64,000 nt of DNA from Bradyrhizobium sp. 164 (GTDB lineage Bacteria; Pseudomonadota; Alphaproteobacteria; Rhizobiales; Xanthobacteraceae): contig NZ_JADPKA010000076.1 of assembly GCF_023073715.1 (NCBI RefSeq), forward strand, positions 32,846 through 96,845, written 5' to 3'. Positions within the stretch are counted from its first letter, which is position 1. Each line of letters opens with the position of its first letter. Positions 8,105 to 18,127 of the stretch are shown here, one piece after another. Position numbers and translations under genes: made by a program. Under the pieces are notes generated by a model. That model searched no databases. It worked only from the letters and a program-made list of their open reading frames with translations, and was not told the DNA's origin.

Positions 8105-8144
8105 GGCGTGTGGTGAACGGGGGATGACCCGTTCGCCACGCGCC
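8105..8144 (+). terminator. Long hairpin between rpsM and rpsK
   Basis: GGCGTGTGGTGAACGGG (8105-8121) pairs with CCCGTTCGCCACGCGCC (8128-8144) through 17 positions, two of them G-U, around a 6-nt loop. TTTCGTT follows. It could be a weak terminator or an RNase processing site that sets the ratio of rpsM to the downstream genes. Confidence 0.5.
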
Positions 8145-8209
8145 TTTCGTTCCACAGGTGTAGCCGCTGGCATTACGGCGGCGTTTGAGATCGTCAGGAA
8201 AGGGACTCA

Positions 8210-8599
8210 ATGGGCAAGGAAGCCACCCGCGTTCGCCGTCGTGAGCGCAAGAACATCGCCTCCGGCGTCGCGCATGTGAACTCGTCGTTCAACAACACGA
8301 CCATCACCATCACGGATGCGCAGGGCAACACGATTGCCTGGTCTTCCGCCGGCACGATGGGCTTCAAGGGCTCGCGCAAGTCGACCCCGTATGCCGCGCA
8401 GGTTGCAGCCGAGGACGTGTCCAAGAAGGCGCAGGAGCACGGTATGCGCACGCTGGAAGTCGAAGTGGCCGGTCCCGGTTCGGGCCGCGAATCGGCGCTC
8501 CGCGCGCTCCAGGCCGCGGGCTTCACCGTCACCTCGATCCGCGACGTGACCACGATCCCGCACAACGGTTGCCGTCCCCGGAAGCGTCGGCGCGTTTAA
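8210..8599 (+). CDS. rpsK: 30S ribosomal protein S11
   Basis: A 129-residue S11 in the 30S platform, near the Shine-Dalgarno helix. The motifs GVAHVNSSFNNTTITITDAQGN and AGPGSGRESALRAL, and the ending RPRKRRRV, are diagnostic. CAGGAAAGGGACTCA precedes the ATG. No rpsD lies next to it, which is the alphaproteobacterial arrangement. Confidence 0.98.
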   Translation: MGKEATRVRRRERKNIASGVAHVNSSFNNTTITITDAQGNTIAWSSAGTMGFKGSRKSTPYAAQVAAEDVSKKAQEHGMRTLEVEVAGPGSGRESALRALQAAGFTVTSIRDVTTIPHNGCRPRKRRRV

Positions 8600-8608
8600 T
8601 ACGAAATT

Positions 8609-8640
8609 GCGAGCGCGTCGGCGCTCGCGATGTTTTTTTT
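8609..8640 (+). terminator. Textbook intrinsic terminator between rpsK and rpoA
   Basis: GCGAGCGC (8609-8616), loop GTCG, GCGCTCGC (8621-8628), then GATG and eight T residues (8633-8640). The stem begins nine bases after the rpsK stop. This should end a good fraction of transcripts before rpoA, so rpoA either depends on read-through or has its own promoter. Confidence 0.75.
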
Positions 8641-8645
8641 GCGAA

Positions 8646-8666
8646 GCCGCGGGAATCATCCGCGGC
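8646..8666 (+). terminator. Second hairpin in tandem before rpoA
   Basis: GCCGCGG (8646-8652), loop GAATCAT, CCGCGGC (8660-8666), followed by CTTTCTC. It starts six bases after the T-run of the first terminator. A tandem arrangement may raise termination efficiency or give rpoA mRNA a structured 5' end. Confidence 0.5.
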
Positions 8667-8712
8667 CTTTCTCCAACGCCAGTATTTGAGTTTTTCAAAT
8701 TGACTGGCCTGT

Positions 8713-9744
8713 ATGGGTGAAACAGTGACGATCCAGAAAAATTGGCAAGAACTGATTCGACCGAACAAGCTCCAGGTTACGCCTGGCAGCGACTCGAACC
8801 GTTTCGCGACCATCGTCGCCGAGCCGCTCGAGCGCGGCTTCGGCCAGACCCTCGGCAACGCGCTGCGGCGCATCCTGCTCTCCTCGCTCCAGGGCGCGGC
8901 GGTGCAGTCGGTGCACATCGACGGCGTGCTGCACGAGTTCTCCTCGATCGCTGGCGTCCGTGAGGACGTCACCGACATCGTGCTCAACATCAAGGACATC
9001 TCGATCAAGATGCAGGGCGAGGGCCCCAAGCGCATGGTCGTGAAGAAGCAGGGCCCGGGCGTCGTCACCGCTGGCGATATCCAGACCGTCGGCGACGTCA
9101 CCGTGCTCAACCCGGACCTCCAGATCTGCACCCTCGACGAGGGTGCGGAGATCCGCATGGAGTTCACGGTCTCGACCGGCAAGGGTTACGTGCCCGCCGA
9201 GCGCAACCGTCCCGAGGACGCGCCGATCGGCCTGATCCCGGTCGACAGCCTGTACTCGCCGGTCCGCAAGGTCTCCTACAAGGTCGAGAACACCCGCGAG
9301 GGTCAGATCCTCGACTACGACAAGCTGACCATGACGATCGAGACCAACGGTGCGATCTCGCCGGATGATTCCGTGGCCTACGCCGCGCGCATCCTCCAGG
9401 ATCAGCTCAACGTGTTCGTCAATTTCGAAGAGCCGCGCAAGGAAGTTGCCCAGGAGATCATCCCGGACCTCGCCTTCAACCCGGCTTTCCTCAAGAAGGT
9501 GGACGAGCTCGAGCTCTCGGTGCGTTCGGCCAACTGCTTGAAGAACGACAACATCGTCTACATCGGCGATCTCGTGCAGAAGAGCGAAGCGGAAATGCTC
9601 CGCACCCCGAACTTCGGCCGCAAGTCGCTGAACGAGATCAAGGAAGTGCTGGCCCAGATGGGGCTGCACCTCGGCATGGAAGTGCCGGGCTGGCCGCCGG
9701 AGAACATCGACGAGCTCGCCAAGCGCTTCGAGGATCACTACTGA
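8713..9744 (+). CDS. rpoA: DNA-directed RNA polymerase subunit alpha
   Basis: A 343-residue RNA polymerase alpha. The N-terminal dimerisation domain (about 20-235) shows EPLERGFGQTLGNALRRILLSS and GEGPKRMVVKKQGPG. The C-terminal domain (about 255-335), which binds UP elements and activators, shows ELSVRSANCLKNDNIVYIGDL and RTPNFGRKSLNEIKEVL. The start MGETVTIQKNWQELI is usual for the order. Hairpins isolate it on both sides. Confidence 0.98.
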   Translation: MGETVTIQKNWQELIRPNKLQVTPGSDSNRFATIVAEPLERGFGQTLGNALRRILLSSLQGAAVQSVHIDGVLHEFSSIAGVREDVTDIVLNIKDISIKMQGEGPKRMVVKKQGPGVVTAGDIQTVGDVTVLNPDLQICTLDEGAEIRMEFTVSTGKGYVPAERNRPEDAPIGLIPVDSLYSPVRKVSYKVENTREGQILDYDKLTMTIETNGAISPDDSVAYAARILQDQLNVFVNFEEPRKEVAQEIIPDLAFNPAFLKKVDELELSVRSANCLKNDNIVYIGDLVQKSEAEMLRTPNFGRKSLNEIKEVLAQMGLHLGMEVPGWPPENIDELAKRFEDHY

Positions 9745-9757
9745 TCGACTTCACCGT

Positions 9758-9786
9758 CGTGGCCGGAGACATCCGGCCACGATTTT
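9758..9786 (+). terminator. Terminator-like hairpin between rpoA and rplQ
   Basis: CGTGGCCGGA (9758-9767), loop GACA, TCCGGCCACG (9772-9781), then ATTTTC. The 10-bp perfect stem with a short T-tract lies 13 nt after the rpoA stop. The weak T-run suggests partial termination. Confidence 0.6.
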
Positions 9787-9865
9787 CATGGGCGAACGCA
9801 GGAAGCCCACCTGAGCAACTTGTCCGACGAACCGTCGCGGCAGTTCATACGTAAGGAATAAACAC

Positions 9866-10282
9866 ATGCGTCACGGCAAGGTTCATCGGAAGCTCAACCG
9901 CACGGCCGAGCATCGCAAGGCGATGTTCGCTAACATGGCGGCTGCGCTGATCAAGCACGAGCAGATCGTCACCACGCTGCCCAAGGCCAAGGAGCTCCGC
10001 CCGATCGTCGAGAAGCTCGTCACCCTCGGCAAGAAGGGCGGCCTGTCGCTGCGCCGCCAGGCGATCGCGGAGCTGCGCGACCTCGACATGGTCAAGAAGC
10101 TCTTCGATACGCTCGCGACCCGCTACAAGGACCGCCAGGGCGGCTACACCCGCATCATCAAGGCCGGCTTCCGCTACGGCGACAACGCCCCGATGGCCGT
10201 AATCGAGTTCGTCGATCGCGACGTCGATGCCAAGGGCCAGGATTCTGGTCCGGTGCAGGAAAAGGAAGCCGAGGCGGCGTAA
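9866..10282 (+). CDS. rplQ: 50S ribosomal protein L17
   Basis: A 138-residue L17 near the exit tunnel. MRHGKVHRKLNRTAEHRKAM is the family start; ITTLPKAKELRP-like (IVTTLPKAKELRPIVEKLVTLG) and the C-terminal RYGDNAPMAVIEFVDR follow. Last gene of the ribosomal block, closed by a strong terminator. Confidence 0.98.
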   Translation: MRHGKVHRKLNRTAEHRKAMFANMAAALIKHEQIVTTLPKAKELRPIVEKLVTLGKKGGLSLRRQAIAELRDLDMVKKLFDTLATRYKDRQGGYTRIIKAGFRYGDNAPMAVIEFVDRDVDAKGQDSGPVQEKEAEAA

Positions 10283-10307
10283 GCCTTTCGGCAGTACGAA
10301 ATTTGAA

Positions 10308-10335
10308 AGCGGCGCCCTCGGGCGCCGCTTTTTTT
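10308..10335 (+). terminator. Intrinsic terminator of the spc/alpha operon
   Basis: AGCGGCGCC (10308-10316), loop CTCG, GGCGCCGCT (10321-10329), then an uninterrupted T-run to 10335. It begins 26 nt after the rplQ stop and is the clear end of the ribosomal transcription unit. Confidence 0.9.
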
Positions 10336-10706
10336 CCGTGCCGTGCTTCGAGCGCCGGAAGGGTGGAGCTTCGCTTTTTTGGAGCAGCGGGAATCCGAAG
10401 GAGCTCGATCAAAGCCATCGGAGGATCAGCAGCAAGCCCTACGATAGCCGCGGAACGTGGCTTGTGCATGTGGATGTCTCTTCCGAAGTTTGGAAGACGC
10501 CCGACCCGGATCTGCAGAATTCGGCGACCGTGCGTTTCGCACCGAACGCTGCAGAAAGCTTCGCGAGCACTCTGAATGATGGCACGCTTTCGCTTTGCGC
10601 GCCCTAAGATTCCCGTGTTGTGGCCGTTGGTACTCACGCGTCGGTGAGCGGTGATTGCGATGGCACGTGGGGCACATATCTCCACCAACCTCAATGGAGA
10701 TAACGC
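10336..10706. other. Gap between the ribosomal operon and the SDR gene
   Basis: About 370 bases with no recognisable gene. Open frames cross it but show no domain, family resemblance or ribosome binding site. The last 20 bases hold the Shine-Dalgarno site of the SDR gene (ATGGAGATAACGC). I see no clear promoter by consensus. Confidence 0.6.
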
Positions 10707-11495
10707 ATGAACATCGACCTTTCGGGAAAAACCGCGCTGGTGACCGGCTCCACTGCCGGCATCGGCCGCGCCATCGCCAAGGGCCTTGCCGCTTCGGGCG
10801 CCAGCGTCGTGATCAACGGCCGCGGCCGGAACAAGGTCGATGCCGCCGTCCGCAAGCTGGAAGAGACCGGCGCCAAGATCCGTGGCATCGCCGCCGACGT
10901 CTCAACGGCGGCAGGCTGCGAGGCGCTCGTGGCGGCGCTTCCCGAGATCGACATCCTCATCAACAATGCCGGCATCTTCGAGCCGAAGGAGTTTTTCGAG
11001 ATTCCCGACGAGGACTGGAGTCGCTTCTTCGAAGTCAACGTGATGAGCGGCGTCCGTCTGTCGCGGGCGTATATGAAAGGCATGTTGAAGCGCAATTGGG
11101 GCCGCATCGTCTTCATCTCCTCGGAGTCCGGACTCAACATTCCCGTCGAGATGATTCACTACGGCATGAGTAAGACGGCCCAGCTCTCGGTCGCGCGGGG
11201 CCTCGCGCAGCTCACTCGCGGCACCGGCGTCACAGTTAATTCCGTGCTGCCCGGCCCGACCATGTCCGAGGGCGTCGAGACCTTCGTTAAGGATCTCGCT
11301 GGGCAGAACGGACAGTCGGTGGAAGAGGCCGCCGCCAATTTTGTCAGGCAGCATCGCCCGAGTTCGCTGCTGCAACGCTTCGCCAGCGTCGACGAGATCG
11401 CCAACATGGTGGTCTATGTCGCGTCCAAGGAAGCATCCGCGACCAACGGTGCGGCGTTGCGGGCGGAAGGCGGCATCGTCAACACCATTGCGTGA
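10707..11495 (+). CDS. SDR family NAD(P)-dependent oxidoreductase
   Basis: A 262-residue classical short-chain dehydrogenase. It has the cofactor motif TGSTAGIGRA (residues 14-23), NNAGIF, the catalytic serine in FISSES and the YxxxK motif in HYGMSK. These establish the fold and chemistry (alcohol/ketone oxidoreduction with NAD(P)), not the substrate. A DUF1330 gene starts 7 nt downstream, so the two probably form an operon. FabG-like annotations would be over-specific. Confidence 0.9.
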   Translation: MNIDLSGKTALVTGSTAGIGRAIAKGLAASGASVVINGRGRNKVDAAVRKLEETGAKIRGIAADVSTAAGCEALVAALPEIDILINNAGIFEPKEFFEIPDEDWSRFFEVNVMSGVRLSRAYMKGMLKRNWGRIVFISSESGLNIPVEMIHYGMSKTAQLSVARGLAQLTRGTGVTVNSVLPGPTMSEGVETFVKDLAGQNGQSVEEAAANFVRQHRPSSLLQRFASVDEIANMVVYVASKEASATNGAALRAEGGIVNTIA

Positions 11496-11502
11496 GGCCG
11501 GC

Positions 11503-11799
11503 ATGACAGCCTATGTGATTTCCGAAGTCGAGATGCGCGATCCCGATGAATTTGAAGCCTATCGTACGCTGGCCGCGAAGACGATTGCGCAATACGGCGG
11601 GCGTTATCTGGTCCGCGGCGGCAAGGCTGAACTGGCCGAAGGTAATCTTCCACCGAAGGCTATCGTCATCGTCGAATTTCCGTCGATGGCGAGGCTGAAG
11701 GAATGGTACGCTTCAACGGAATATGCCGAAGCGCTAAGAGTGCGGCAGACGGCGCTGGAGCGGCGGCTGATGTTCGTCGAAGGCGTGGCGGAAACGTAG
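11503..11799 (+). CDS. DUF1330 domain-containing protein
   Basis: A 98-residue dimeric alpha-beta-barrel protein. MTAYVISEVEMRDPDEFEAYR, the GGRYLVRGGKAE block and IVIVEFPSMARLKEWYAS are characteristic of DUF1330 (ferredoxin-like fold). The biochemical role of the family is not established. The ATG follows the SDR stop closely, and the stop codon overlaps the first bases of a palindromic repeat. A longer frame starting inside the SDR gene is a shadow. Confidence 0.88.
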   Translation: MTAYVISEVEMRDPDEFEAYRTLAAKTIAQYGGRYLVRGGKAELAEGNLPPKAIVIVEFPSMARLKEWYASTEYAEALRVRQTALERRLMFVEGVAET

Positions 11800-11831
11800 G
11801 GTGGGTTACGCCTTCGGCTAACCCACCCTAC
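11796..11831. repeat. Palindromic hairpin, GTAGGGTGGG family
   Basis: GTAGGGTGGGTTA (11796-11808), a 10-nt spacer, then the exact inverse TAACCCACCCTAC (11819-11831). It lies at the convergent end of the SDR/DUF1330 operon and the MDR gene and can act as a two-way terminator. The same GTAGGGTGGG arm is found at 23948-24033. Confidence 0.8.
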
Positions 11832-11849
11832 GCACCGACGCCGGAGCCG

Positions 11850-12863
11850 CTACCACCCCTCCAGCACGATCTTGCCGCGTGACTTGCCGCTTTCGAGCAG
11901 CGCGTGCGCGCGCTTGAGGTTGGCCGCATTGATGGTGCCGAAGGTCTGGTCGAGCGTGGTGCGCAACACGCCCTTGTCGATGAGGTCGGCGACGTCATTG
12001 AGCAGATGATGCTGCGCGATCATGTCGGGGGTCTGGAACGAGGAACGCGTGAACATCGACTCCCAGTGCACCGAGATCGCCTTGCCCTTGAATGTGCTCA
12101 TGGCGAATTCCTGCGGATCGTCGATCAGGCCGAACTTGCCCTGCGGTGCCATGAACTCAGCGATCGCCTTGTAGTGCTGGTCAGTGAAGGTGAGGCTTGC
12201 GACCAACGCGACCGGCGGCAGCCTCAAGCTCTCGATCTGCTCCTTCATCGGCTTGCCGTGGTCGATCACCGCATGGGCGCCGAGATCGAGGCACCATTTT
12301 TGCGACTCCGGCCGCGTCGCGGTCGCGAGCACCGTGAGGCCAGTGAGGCGGCGGGCGAGCTGGATCAGAATCGAGCCGACGCCACCGGCGCCACCAGTGA
12401 TCAGCAGTGTGCGCGGATCGACGCTCTTGCCGGGTACTGCGCCGAGACGGTCGAACAGAAGCTCCCATGCGGTGATGGAGGTGAGGGGAAGGGCGGCCGC
12501 TTGCGCGAACGACAGGCTCTTCGGCTTGTTGCCGACGATGCGCTCCTCAACCAGGTGGTATTCCGAGTTGGTGCCCTGACGCAGAATAGAACCAGCGTAA
12601 AACACTTCATCACCTGGCTTGAACAGCGTGACGTCGGGACCGATGGCATCGACGACGCCCGCCGCGTCATAGCCGAGGATCTTGATCTCGCCCTCGGACG
12701 GGGTGGCGCGCTTGCGCACCTTGTAGTCGACCGGGTTGGCCGAAATCGCCTTCACGGCGACGCGGATGTCGCGCCCTCCGGGCTCGGGTTTTGCGGTCTC
12801 GAAATCAATGAGTGAATCCGCGTCCTCGATCGGAAGCGATTTCTTGTAGCCGACGGCCTTCAT
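11850..12863 (-). CDS. Zinc-type alcohol dehydrogenase-like / quinone oxidoreductase family protein
   Basis: A 337-residue medium-chain dehydrogenase/reductase. The N-terminal GroES-like domain (KAVGYKKSLPIEDADSL, ISANPVDYKVRKR, GYDAAGVVDAIG) is followed by a Rossmann domain with TGGAGGVGSI. The SANPVD motif and the lack of structural-zinc cysteines point to the quinone-oxidoreductase branch (NADPH-dependent reduction of enones or quinones). It is divergent from an HxlR regulator, a usual arrangement where the regulator controls an electrophile-inducible reductase. Confidence 0.9.
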   Translation of the reverse strand: MKAVGYKKSLPIEDADSLIDFETAKPEPGGRDIRVAVKAISANPVDYKVRKRATPSEGEIKILGYDAAGVVDAIGPDVTLFKPGDEVFYAGSILRQGTNSEYHLVEERIVGNKPKSLSFAQAAALPLTSITAWELLFDRLGAVPGKSVDPRTLLITGGAGGVGSILIQLARRLTGLTVLATATRPESQKWCLDLGAHAVIDHGKPMKEQIESLRLPPVALVASLTFTDQHYKAIAEFMAPQGKFGLIDDPQEFAMSTFKGKAISVHWESMFTRSSFQTPDMIAQHHLLNDVADLIDKGVLRTTLDQTFGTINAANLKRAHALLESGKSRGKIVLEGW

Positions 12864-12925
12864 GGCTTGTCTCCATCAGATGGCTTCTGTTCGCCCGCCG
12901 CCCTAACTGTCGCTCTGGCCCCGAT

Positions 12926-12954
12926 TTGGCAAGTACTGTAAATTTGGGGATATA
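12926..12954 (+). promoter_or_regulatory. Candidate promoter of the HxlR regulator in the divergent intergenic region
   Basis: TTGGCA (12926-12931), 17-bp spacer, GATATA (12949-12954). A start of transcription near 12961 fits the ATG at 12987 with a short leader. The segment 12931-12975 also carries several related half-sites (AGTACT, ATAGTCC, ATACTATC), plausible binding sites for the regulator acting on both genes. Confidence 0.5.
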
Positions 12955-12986
12955 GTCCCTGTTTGGATACTATCGGGAAAACACGC

Positions 12987-13364
12987 ATGAAACGGCGCAA
13001 TTTTGCCCGGCGCCCCGGCTGCTCGGTCGAGGCGACGCTGGATCTGATCGACGGCAAGTGGAAGGGTGTCATCCTCTACCACCTCCAGAGCGGCACCCAG
13101 CGCTTCGGCGAATTGCGCCGCCGGATGCCCGGCATCACCCAGCGCATGCTGACCAAGCAGCTTCGCGCGCTGGAGGAGGACAAGCTCGTGATTCGGAAGG
13201 TCTATGCGGAGGTGCCGCCGCGCGTGGAGTATTGCCTCTCCGAACTCGGCGAGAGCCTCAAGCCAGTCATCGACATCCTGAAGGCCTGGGGCGAGAGCCA
13301 CCAGCAGCGGCTGTCCTGTGCGCCGCCGCCGGTCGTGGTGAAGAAGCCGAAGCGCGCGGCGTAA
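12987..13364 (+). CDS. HxlR family transcriptional regulator
   Basis: A 125-residue winged-helix protein. The HxlR core CSVEATLDLIDGKWKGVILYHL, then RFGELRRRMPGITQRMLTKQLRALE and a basic/proline tail, is unmistakable. Many members sense quinones or aldehydes through the N-terminal cysteine, which here is C12. The ATG at 12987 is preferred over an in-frame TTG at 12963, which would lie almost at the predicted transcription start. Likely controls the divergent oxidoreductase. Confidence 0.9.
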   Translation: MKRRNFARRPGCSVEATLDLIDGKWKGVILYHLQSGTQRFGELRRRMPGITQRMLTKQLRALEEDKLVIRKVYAEVPPRVEYCLSELGESLKPVIDILKAWGESHQQRLSCAPPPVVVKKPKRAA

Positions 13365-13405
13365 ACATCCGGGAGCGGATCGTTCTGCTCCCGGATGAGA
13401 TTGCC

Positions 13406-15025
13406 TCAGAACGCGAACTGTGTGCGCATCGCGACGGCGTCGAACTTCGAGCCGACATCGGCGGTCGAGATCGGCGCGGCCTGCCGTGACACAGTTCCGT
13501 GCAGGTAGTCGAGCATGAAGCGGACGTTGCCGTTGACGTACCAGTTGAGCGCGAGCGTGTAGACCGTCTGCCGTCCGCCGGCGACGCCGTTGGCGGTTGC
13601 CAGCTGGTCGTTGAGATCGATGGTGGAGAAACGTCCCGCGATCTCCCAGGCGCCCCAGCCGCCACCGTCGAGCGAGAACGGGTGCGCCGGCTTGACGCCG
13701 CTATAAGCCGCGTTCGCCGCATTGTAGGTCCGGCCTTCGCCCGTCAGCACGTATCCGGCCTGGGCATAGCCGCCCTGGAATTTCAGGCTCGGTGCGCCGA
13801 CCAGCGGCACGCCGGTATTGGCTGTGCGATCGACATTGTACCAAAAGTACTCACCCTGAACGATGAACGGGCCGTACGTCGCCGCTGCCTCGACGCTGTA
13901 GACCTGCGCGCCTGAGGCATTGGCGATAGCGCCGGTGGAGATCAGCGTGGTCGGGTCGAGACGCAATTCCGGACGGTCGCTGAGCGTGACCGTCTGCGTG
14001 TTGGCGATCAGGTTGCGCGGCGGCTGGATCAGCCATTGCGCGTCGGCGCCGATATGCACCGAATAGTCCTTGCCGCTGATCGGATTGCCGGCCACGCGCG
14101 CCACGGCGCCATATTGCTCGCTGGTACCGGGTGGTGCCGCGCTCGACGCGGAGTGGATCGCACCGGTCGACGGTCCCGTGACATAGCCGCCGATCCAGAG
14201 CTGGTCGTTGAACCAGCGCGCACCGGCTGCGGAGCGGAAGTCGCCGGCCGCGATGTTGGTGGCGATCACGCCGGGCGAGGCGCGCTCCATGAACATGATG
14301 TCGTTGGAGCTCGTCGCCTCGTCCATGGTGTAGGGCAGGTCCATGATGCCGGCCTCGATCGCCATCCGTCCGCCGAACGGCTTCAAGCCGGTGTAGCTGA
14401 GATAGGCGTTCTCGACCCCGGAGACGCCACCGCCCGGAAGGGATCCCGGCGCCGCGCCGCCAAATCCATCGGACGAGCCGCCGAAGTCGTAGACCAGCGC
14501 GAAGTTCCAGTCGTTGAAGAACTTGCCGGTCAGGCCGATGCGCGCGCGGCGAACGTTCTGGCCGCTGTCGAGCTTCTGCGGCACGGTCGCCGCGGTGTTT
14601 GGACGATAGTCATAACCACCGACATCCCAGTGCAGGCGGCTGGTGATGGCGACGCAATTGGCCTGGTCGGCGGTGCAGACAGTTGGCCGGTTGTTCGGCA
14701 TCGTCACGACCACACCGGAGGCCGGCGCCGGTCCTTTGACGGGGATTGCCGCATTGGCGTTGGCAACGACGGCCTTTGCCTCCGAGCGCGCCTCGGCCTT
14801 GGCTTCAGCCTTCGCTTCGGCTCTGGCCTTCGCCGTAGCCGCCGTGTTCGCCGCGGTCTGGCTCTGGAGCTTGTCGAGCTTCTGCTCCAGCATCTTCAGC
14901 TGCTGCTTCAACAGCGCGATCTCCTGCTCGCTGCTGCTTACCGTTTGGGTCTGGGCTTGGGCCTGCGAGGCCGCCAGCGCGCCGGCGAGACCGATCGCCG
15001 TGGCCGCAATCCTTGTTCTGCTCAT
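13406..15025 (-). CDS. Outer-membrane porin with N-terminal coiled coil (OprO/OprP-like)
   Basis: A 539-residue outer-membrane protein. Residues 1-25 form a signal peptide (ending SQAQA). Residues 30-85 form a predicted coiled coil (EQEIALLKQQLKMLEQKLDKL) running into an Ala/Glu/Lys repeat. The rest is a beta-barrel rich in alternating aromatic segments and ends in phenylalanine (RTQFAF), the usual BAM signal. Similar porins in Bradyrhizobium are annotated as phosphate-selective-type porins, but selectivity cannot be read here. The ATG at 15025 is chosen because it starts the signal peptide. Confidence 0.85.
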   Translation of the reverse strand: MSRTRIAATAIGLAGALAASQAQAQTQTVSSSEQEIALLKQQLKMLEQKLDKLQSQTAANTAATAKARAEAKAEAKAEARSEAKAVVANANAAIPVKGPAPASGVVVTMPNNRPTVCTADQANCVAITSRLHWDVGGYDYRPNTAATVPQKLDSGQNVRRARIGLTGKFFNDWNFALVYDFGGSSDGFGGAAPGSLPGGGVSGVENAYLSYTGLKPFGGRMAIEAGIMDLPYTMDEATSSNDIMFMERASPGVIATNIAAGDFRSAAGARWFNDQLWIGGYVTGPSTGAIHSASSAAPPGTSEQYGAVARVAGNPISGKDYSVHIGADAQWLIQPPRNLIANTQTVTLSDRPELRLDPTTLISTGAIANASGAQVYSVEAAATYGPFIVQGEYFWYNVDRTANTGVPLVGAPSLKFQGGYAQAGYVLTGEGRTYNAANAAYSGVKPAHPFSLDGGGWGAWEIAGRFSTIDLNDQLATANGVAGGRQTVYTLALNWYVNGNVRFMLDYLHGTVSRQAAPISTADVGSKFDAVAMRTQFAF

Positions 15026-15336
15026 GTCATGACTCCATCGTTTGACGAACTTCCCCAAGTCGCTGGCGGAGCCTAGGTGTGATCGATGACTGCCCCGCGA
15101 CGCTGCGCCCGGTTGCGCGGTTCCCACTGATGCCAATTCGCCGCAACCGAATCCGCTCGACACTACAATGGTGGATGACGCGCATCATGCCAATCCATCA
15201 CTCTGGCAAATTGCCGCTTAGTACGCTGTGCTTGCATCTCGGACACCACGGGGAAGAGGCCGAATATTGCCGCCCGGCGCCCTTCTATTGGCGGGCGAAC
15301 GCGCCTATATTCCGGCGTCTTTTCCAAGAGGTAGGA
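15026..15336. other. Divergent intergenic region between porin and Do-like protease
   Basis: 311 bases with no gene seen. A TATATT box at 15306-15311 is a possible -10 for the protease gene, though no good -35 lies at the right distance. AAGAGGTAGGA just before 15337 is a good ribosome binding site. Confidence 0.4.
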
Positions 15337-16739
<1,403 letters not shown>

Positions 16740-16743
<4 letters not shown>

Positions 16744-18071
16744 GTTCGAAGCGACCACAGGAGACGCCAACTCTCTTCGCCGCGGCGGGGCTCGATCACG
16801 ACGCTCCACATCCGCTGCCGGACCGGCTGCGTCCGCGCGCGCTGTCGGAGGTTGTGGGCCAGGACCACATCCTCGGTCCGGACGGTGCGCTGACGCGCAT
16901 GCTGGAGACGCGCACGCTCGGCTCGCTCATCTTCTGGGGGCCGCCGGGTACCGGCAAGACCACGGTGGCGCGGCTGCTGGCGGATGCAACCGACCTGCAT
17001 TTCGAGCAGATTTCCGCGGTGTTCTCCGGTGTCGCCGATTTGAAGAAGGCCTTCGATGCCGCGCGCGCCCGCCGCGAGACGGGCAAGGGCACGCTGCTGT
17101 TCGTCGATGAGGTGCATCGATTTAATCGTGCCCAGCAGGATTCGTTTCTGCCTGTGATGGAAGACGGCACGGTGGTCCTGGTCGGCGCCACCACCGAGAA
17201 TCCGTCGTTCGAGCTCAACGCGGCGTTGCTCTCTCGCGCGCGCGTCCTGGTGTTTCGCTCGCTCGATGCTGCCGCGATCGAAAAGCTGTTCGCCCATGCC
17301 GAGGCGGTCGAGGGCAAGAAGCTGCCGCTCGATGCCGAGGCACGCGCGGTTCTGGTGCGCATGGCCGACGGCGACGGACGTGCCTCGCTGACGCTCGCCG
17401 AGGAAGTCTGGCGCGCCGCGCGCAAGGACGAGATTTTCGACGCCGCGCAGCTGCAGGAGATTTTGCAGCGCCGCGCCCCGATCTACGACAAGTCGGCCGA
17501 TGGCCATTACAACCTGATCTCGGCGCTGCATAAATCGGTGCGCGGCTCTGATCCCGATGCCGCGCTCTATTACCTCGCGCGCATGCTCGATGCCGGCGAG
17601 GATCCGCTGTTCCTGGCCCGCCGCGTCGTGCGCATGGCCGTGGAGGACATCGGGCTTGCCGATCCACAGGCGCTCGTCATCGCCAATGCGGCTAAGGACG
17701 CCTTCGACTTTCTCGGCCATCCCGAGGGGGAGCTCGCGATCGCGCAGGCCGTGGTCTATCTCGCCACCGCGCCGAAATCGAACGCGGTCTACACTGCCTT
17801 CGGCACGGCGATGCAGGTGGCAAAACAGGCCGGCTCGCTCCTGCCGCCAAAACACATCCTCAATTCCCCGACCAAGCTGATGAAGTCGGAAGGCTACGGC
17901 GCAGCTTACGAATACGACCACGACACGCCGGAAGCCTTCTCCGGCCAGGATTATTTCCCGGAAGCCCTGGGCCGCCAGACTTTTTATGACCCGCCCGAGC
18001 GCGGTTTCGAGCGCGAGATCAGAACACGGCTGGATTACTGGGCCAAGCTGCGCAAGGAGCGGGGTGGCTGA
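16740..18071 (+). CDS. rarA: Replication-associated recombination protein A (RarA/MgsA AAA ATPase)
   Basis: A 443-residue clamp-loader-like AAA+ ATPase acting at stalled replication forks with SSB. It has Walker A GPPGTGKT (67-74), Walker B LLFVDEVHRFNRAQQD, sensor 1 LVGATTENPSFELN and the C-terminal tetramerisation region (LARRVVRMAVEDIGLADP, AVYLATAPKSNAVYTA). The N-terminus carries LFAAAG, a motif resembling clamp-binding sequences. It overlaps the protease gene by 4 nt. Confidence 0.95.
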
Positions 18072-18127
18072 GGCCCAATCGCCATTTCGTCGTGACGAAA
18101 GGGCTCTTTTGGGATAGGCAGGCAGCC

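Noticed and set aside
10227..10607. 126-residue frame after rplQ
   Set aside because: Starts inside rplQ and crosses the terminator; composition is not protein-like.
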